Assembly (NCBI GenBank): GCA_934754975.1
Contig: CAKVKI010000097.1
Location: forward strand, 1-9,156
Reading direction: 5' to 3'
DNA: 9,156 nucleotides
From: an uncultured Alistipes sp.
GTDB lineage: Bacteria > Bacteroidota > Bacteroidia > Bacteroidales > Rikenellaceae
Positions within the stretch are counted from its first letter, which is position 1. Each line of letters begins with the position of its first letter. Made by a program: the position numbers and the translations under genes. Below the pieces are notes generated by a model that saw only the letters and a list, made by a program, of their open reading frames with translations, made no database searches and was not told the origin of the DNA. Shown piece after piece: positions 5,994-9,156 of this stretch.

Positions 5994-7121
5994 TTATTTC
6001 TTGAAACAGTTCTCGGCGCGGAGCTTCTCCCCCGGATTGGGCGGATAGATGCTGAAGACGAGTTTGTACTCCGTCTCCATGGTCATGATGTTCACCGCCG
6101 AACCGATGGTTCCCAGCTGTGCGTTTCTCGCCACTTTCTGGCCCTTCTCGACGCAGATCGACCCCATGTTGGCATAGGAGGTTATGTATTCGCCGTGCGC
6201 TACGTAAACGTCGTATTTGTTGGTGATGCGGTTGCGCTTAACGTCCACGACCTTGCCGTCGTAAATCGAAATGACGTGCGCCCCCTTGGGACCCGTGATT
6301 TCGGCCATGTTCTCCCGGTAACGCTTCACGCGGCCTGCCGTGACGGGAAGCCGCAGACCCGTGGTCTTGGTCGAGAACGAATCGCCCTCCTTGTTGCCTT
6401 TGGTGAGTTTGCGCAGTTCGCTGATGGCTACGCCGAGCTGCTGCTCCTGCGATATTTTGCGCTGGAGAGCCGTTTTCTCTTTCTGGGAGAGCTGCCGGAT
6501 GCTGGTGCGGGCGTTGCGGGCGTCGCGTTCGAGTTTCTGCTTCTGCGCCGTCAGTTTGAGCGTTACCGAGTCGAGCGACCGTTTGCGGCGGTCGAGCAGT
6601 TCCTTCTCCTCGGCGACCTGTTTCGAGAGCGCCGCGATGTCCTGCAGTTTGCGTTCGCGCATCGACGCCACTTCCCGCAGGTTGGTGATCTTGCGGGCTA
6701 TGTCGGCGAAGTCGCGCGACGAGAAGATATAAGTCAGATAGTTGTTGTGCTTGTAGTTGCGATAGGCTTCGCGCACCATTTCGGCATATTGGGTCCGGTT
6801 GCGGTCCAGCGATTTGCCGAGGTCCCCGGCGACGCTGTCCGTGCGGCCGATCTCCTCGCGCAGCAGGCGGGCCTGCTTTTCGGTCTCTTCGAGCAGCTGG
6901 TTCCGCGAGTCTATCTGGCGGGCCAGCCGGCTCACGCGCTCCTCGGTGGCTGTGCGTCCCTCCTTGAGTTTCGAGATTTCACGCTCTTCGGCGGCGATTT
7001 TCTGCTCCAGGGCCGCGATTACCCGCTTCTGCTCCTCGATCTTGCGGTCGCCCTGTGCGGCGGCCGTAAAGGCGGTGAACAGCAGGAAAAGGGTCAGTAT
7101 GCAGCTTTTCGTCGGCTTCAT
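5994..7121 (-). CDS. envC: Secreted EnvC-like murein hydrolase activator (degenerate M23/LytM domain)
   Basis: 375 residues. A Sec signal peptide (1-22, hydrophobic ILTLFLLFTAFTA, probable cut near AAAQ) is followed by two long coiled-coil stretches (about 25-105 and 150-240, rich in Glu, Lys, Arg and Gln) around the segment YRNYKHNNYLTYIFSSRDF (120-138). That segment is typical of the EnvC/PcsB-type coiled-coil hairpin. The C-terminal LytM-like domain runs about 255-375, with LRLPV, DGKVVDV, then YVAHGEYITSYANM (306-319) and GQKV. The zinc-binding HxxxD and HxH residues of active M23 peptidases are not visible; only H309 of the VxHG strand remains. This is as expected for EnvC-type proteins, which activate amidases and do not cut peptidoglycan themselves. 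It acts in the periplasm, probably in daughter-cell separation. The start lies 13 bp after the TPR gene stop. The gene symbol is by family resemblance, not proven orthology. Confidence 0.88.
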   Translation of the reverse strand: MKPTKSCILTLFLLFTAFTAAAQGDRKIEEQKRVIAALEQKIAAEEREISKLKEGRTATEERVSRLARQIDSRNQLLEETEKQARLLREEIGRTDSVAGDLGKSLDRNRTQYAEMVREAYRNYKHNNYLTYIFSSRDFADIARKITNLREVASMRERKLQDIAALSKQVAEEKELLDRRKRSLDSVTLKLTAQKQKLERDARNARTSIRQLSQKEKTALQRKISQEQQLGVAISELRKLTKGNKEGDSFSTKTTGLRLPVTAGRVKRYRENMAEITGPKGAHVISIYDGKVVDVKRNRITNKYDVYVAHGEYITSYANMGSICVEKGQKVARNAQLGTIGSAVNIMTMETEYKLVFSIYPPNPGEKLRAENCFKK

Positions 7122-7134
7122 CGCATTTGTCGGA

Positions 7135-8919
7135 TTACTCTTTTTTGGCTTTGCTTTCCGTTATCCGGCGCTCGATCCGGTCGGCGTCGTAGCCTTTTTC
7201 AAGGGCTTTGCGCCAGTATATCTCGGCCATGAAATTCTCGCCCATCGCCTTCAGGATATCGCCGTAGTGGACCAGCAGCGCCGCGCTTTCCTGCGCATCG
7301 AGGGCGACGGCCTGCTGCATGATTTTCTTCGCTTCGTCCACACGTCCCAGCTTGAAAAGCACCCAGGCGTGGGTGTCGAGGTAGGTGGGATTATTGTCCG
7401 TGAGGGCCGTGGCGCGGCTGGCCATGGTGAGCGCCTTTTCCAGGTCGCGCTCTTCGAGCGAGAGGAAATAGGCGTAATTGTTCAGCACCATGGCGTTGTC
7501 GGGGTTGTAACGCAGGCTCTTGTCGTAGGCTTTGTAGCACTGCTTCATGGCCGAACGGAACGAACCTTTGCGGCTGATCTGCACGAAATCCTCGTCGTTG
7601 TCGGACTCCCCCGCCGTGGCTTTCTGGTGCCAGGTGTCGCCGATCATTCCCCAGATCGCGCCGCGCAGCGAATCGGTGTGCGCATAACGGAGCGATTGTT
7701 GATAGGCTTTTATCGCTTTGTCGTATTGCTTGGTGTAATTCAGCACATGCCCTTTCGAGAGCTGGAAATCGATCTGTCCGGGGAAGAGTTCCAGCGCCCG
7801 GTTGATGTAAAGGGCCGCCGAATCGGGATGCTGGAGATAGCTCTCGATGTCGATCACCGAACGGTAGTAGCTTTCGACGGGCGGCTGGTCGTCGAGATGG
7901 AGTTTGTAGAGCGCCAGCGCCTGTTCCAGTTCGCCCGAGGCGATCAGGTGTTTGGCGTAGAGTTCCACCACCCGCCGGTCCTGCGGATAGCGCACGGCCA
8001 GCGTCGAAGCCAGCGCGTTGAGCTGGATGTAATATTCGCGGTAGAACCGCATGTCGGACGTGAGCTGCTCGAAGCGTTTGATCTTGGCGTCGAGCGGCAT
8101 CTGGTCCGAGTCGAAGAGCCGCTGGGTGATGTTGAGTACCGACCGGTAGTCGCGGCGTCCGTTGTAGTAGTCGGCCAGCGACATCAGCGTGGCGACGCTG
8201 GTCGAGTCGATCTGCATGGCGCGGTCGTACTCCGCCAGTGCCAGCGAATCTTTGTTCAGAATCGCATAAAGGTCGGCCAGCACCACATGGTGCTGGGCTT
8301 CGTAAGGAACCGCTTCGACCATAGCTTTGGCTTCATCGACGGCTTTGTCCAGCTGCCGCGTGGAGATCAGCAGCTGGCGTTTCATCGCGCTCAGCATCGG
8401 GATCCGCCCGAAACGGAGTTCCGCCGAGTCGAGCATGGCGATGGCCGAGTAAGGCTGCTGTGCCTGCTCGTAAAGCGCCGCCAGAAGCCGGTAGTTGTCG
8501 GGGTTCTGCGGCTCCTCGGCGCGCAGGCGCTTGTAAACGCCGAGCGCTTCGGGGTAGCGCTGGGCGAAGATCAGGGCCTGTCCGAGGAACTGATGATACC
8601 ATTTGTTCGTCGTGTCGAGCAGGTAGGCGCGGCGCGCCAGCTCCACGGCCTGGTCGGGCGTGGAGTACATGCCGTTGGTGGCCATTTCGTAATAGGCCGG
8701 CGCGTAGGTCGAGTCGATGCGGATCGCCTCGGTGAGAAGCTTCCGCGCCCGGACCGAATCGTGAAAAATGGTATTCTGTTTGATGGCTTCTGTATAGAGC
8801 CAGACGCTGCGCAGCGAATCGGAACAGTCGTCGGGTACGGCCGCGGCGGGTCCCCTCCCCGCGGCGAAAGCCGTGCAGAAGAGTACGCAGAGTGCCGTTG
8901 TCGCTGTCAGACGTTTCAT
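7135..8919 (-). CDS. Secreted tetratricopeptide-repeat protein
   Basis: 594 residues. The N-terminus (MKRLTATTALCVLFCTAFAAG) is a Sec signal peptide; C15 is preceded by Phe, so this is not a lipobox. The rest is a superhelix of TPR-like units with the usual small/aromatic pattern, clear at about 53-86, 106-140, 141-172, 208-241, 318-345, 366-380, 385-414, 455-473, 476-509 and 512-545. Good examples are YPEALGVYKRLRAEEPQNPD and GRVDEAKKIMQQAVALDAQE. A break near 430-455 (Gly/Ser/Asp/Glu-rich) may be a loop. The C-terminus is basic. No catalytic domain is visible, so the likely role is a periplasmic scaffold for envelope assembly. Pairing with the EnvC-like gene 13 bp downstream suggests a shared cell-wall job, but the partner is unknown. 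It lies 11 bp after the pheS stop. Function beyond TPR is not assignable. Confidence 0.9.
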   Translation of the reverse strand: MKRLTATTALCVLFCTAFAAGRGPAAAVPDDCSDSLRSVWLYTEAIKQNTIFHDSVRARKLLTEAIRIDSTYAPAYYEMATNGMYSTPDQAVELARRAYLLDTTNKWYHQFLGQALIFAQRYPEALGVYKRLRAEEPQNPDNYRLLAALYEQAQQPYSAIAMLDSAELRFGRIPMLSAMKRQLLISTRQLDKAVDEAKAMVEAVPYEAQHHVVLADLYAILNKDSLALAEYDRAMQIDSTSVATLMSLADYYNGRRDYRSVLNITQRLFDSDQMPLDAKIKRFEQLTSDMRFYREYYIQLNALASTLAVRYPQDRRVVELYAKHLIASGELEQALALYKLHLDDQPPVESYYRSVIDIESYLQHPDSAALYINRALELFPGQIDFQLSKGHVLNYTKQYDKAIKAYQQSLRYAHTDSLRGAIWGMIGDTWHQKATAGESDNDEDFVQISRKGSFRSAMKQCYKAYDKSLRYNPDNAMVLNNYAYFLSLEERDLEKALTMASRATALTDNNPTYLDTHAWVLFKLGRVDEAKKIMQQAVALDAQESAALLVHYGDILKAMGENFMAEIYWRKALEKGYDADRIERRITESKAKKE

Positions 8920-8930
8920 GGATCGGGGTT

Positions 8931-9156
<226 letters not shown>

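Noticed and set aside
5877..7232. A 451-codon plus-strand open frame, and another at 5152-6048
   Set aside because: Both overlay well-supported minus-strand genes (EnvC-like, ybeY, lipoprotein) and show only compositional sequence, with no motif or signal.
8281..8292. Near-palindrome CACCACATGGTG as a fourth parS
   Set aside because: It lacks the CACGTG core and the TGTTCC/GGAACA flanks, and lies within TPR codons.

Overview
The window looks like a piece of a Bacteroidota (Bacteroidales) chromosome, most likely Rikenellaceae such as Alistipes. This is an inference from protein flavour and layout: an eukaryote-like long BCAT (IlvE), MetG with a KISTS signature and a C-terminal EMAP-II-type domain, PheS with a Cys-X-X-Cys-Lys-Gly-Thr-Gly segment, a YbeY lacking the usual third His, secreted TPR and EnvC-like proteins, an almost complete lack of strong Shine-Dalgarno sequences, and fairly high GC. 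No species call is possible from sequence reading alone. No mobile element, CRISPR array, rRNA or tRNA gene was seen.

Left side, plus strand (1-2423): the 3' part of metG (methionyl-tRNA synthetase), then, 28 bp later, ilvE (branched-chain aminotransferase). Centre (2424-2586): a 163-bp convergent intergenic region with a strong 16-bp-stem hairpin that can serve as a terminator for both sides. It also holds two copies of a parS-type 16-mer (core CCACGTGG). A third copy lies inside the ilvE coding sequence.

Right side, minus strand (2587-9156): a tightly packed run read right to left: pheS (3' end only), a secreted 594-aa TPR protein, an EnvC/M23-like secreted protein, a 170-bp GC-rich gap, ybeY, an unrecognised lipoprotein, and mnmG. 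Apart from that gap, spacings are 13 bp or less, and the lipoprotein and mnmG overlap by 4 bp (ATGA). This is probably one operon mixing translation and RNA maturation (PheS, YbeY, MnmG) with envelope functions (TPR, EnvC-like, lipoprotein). Its promoter is not in the window.

The main discovery-type signal is the cluster of three parS-like ParB-loading sites within about 620 bp (1931-2553), suggesting that this locus is a chromosome-segregation centromere and probably lies in the origin-proximal part of the chromosome. One site is written into the codons just before the catalytic lysine of IlvE, and another directly abuts the terminator hairpin. The genes themselves are mostly ordinary housekeeping genes; the lipoprotein coupled to mnmG is the least explained protein.
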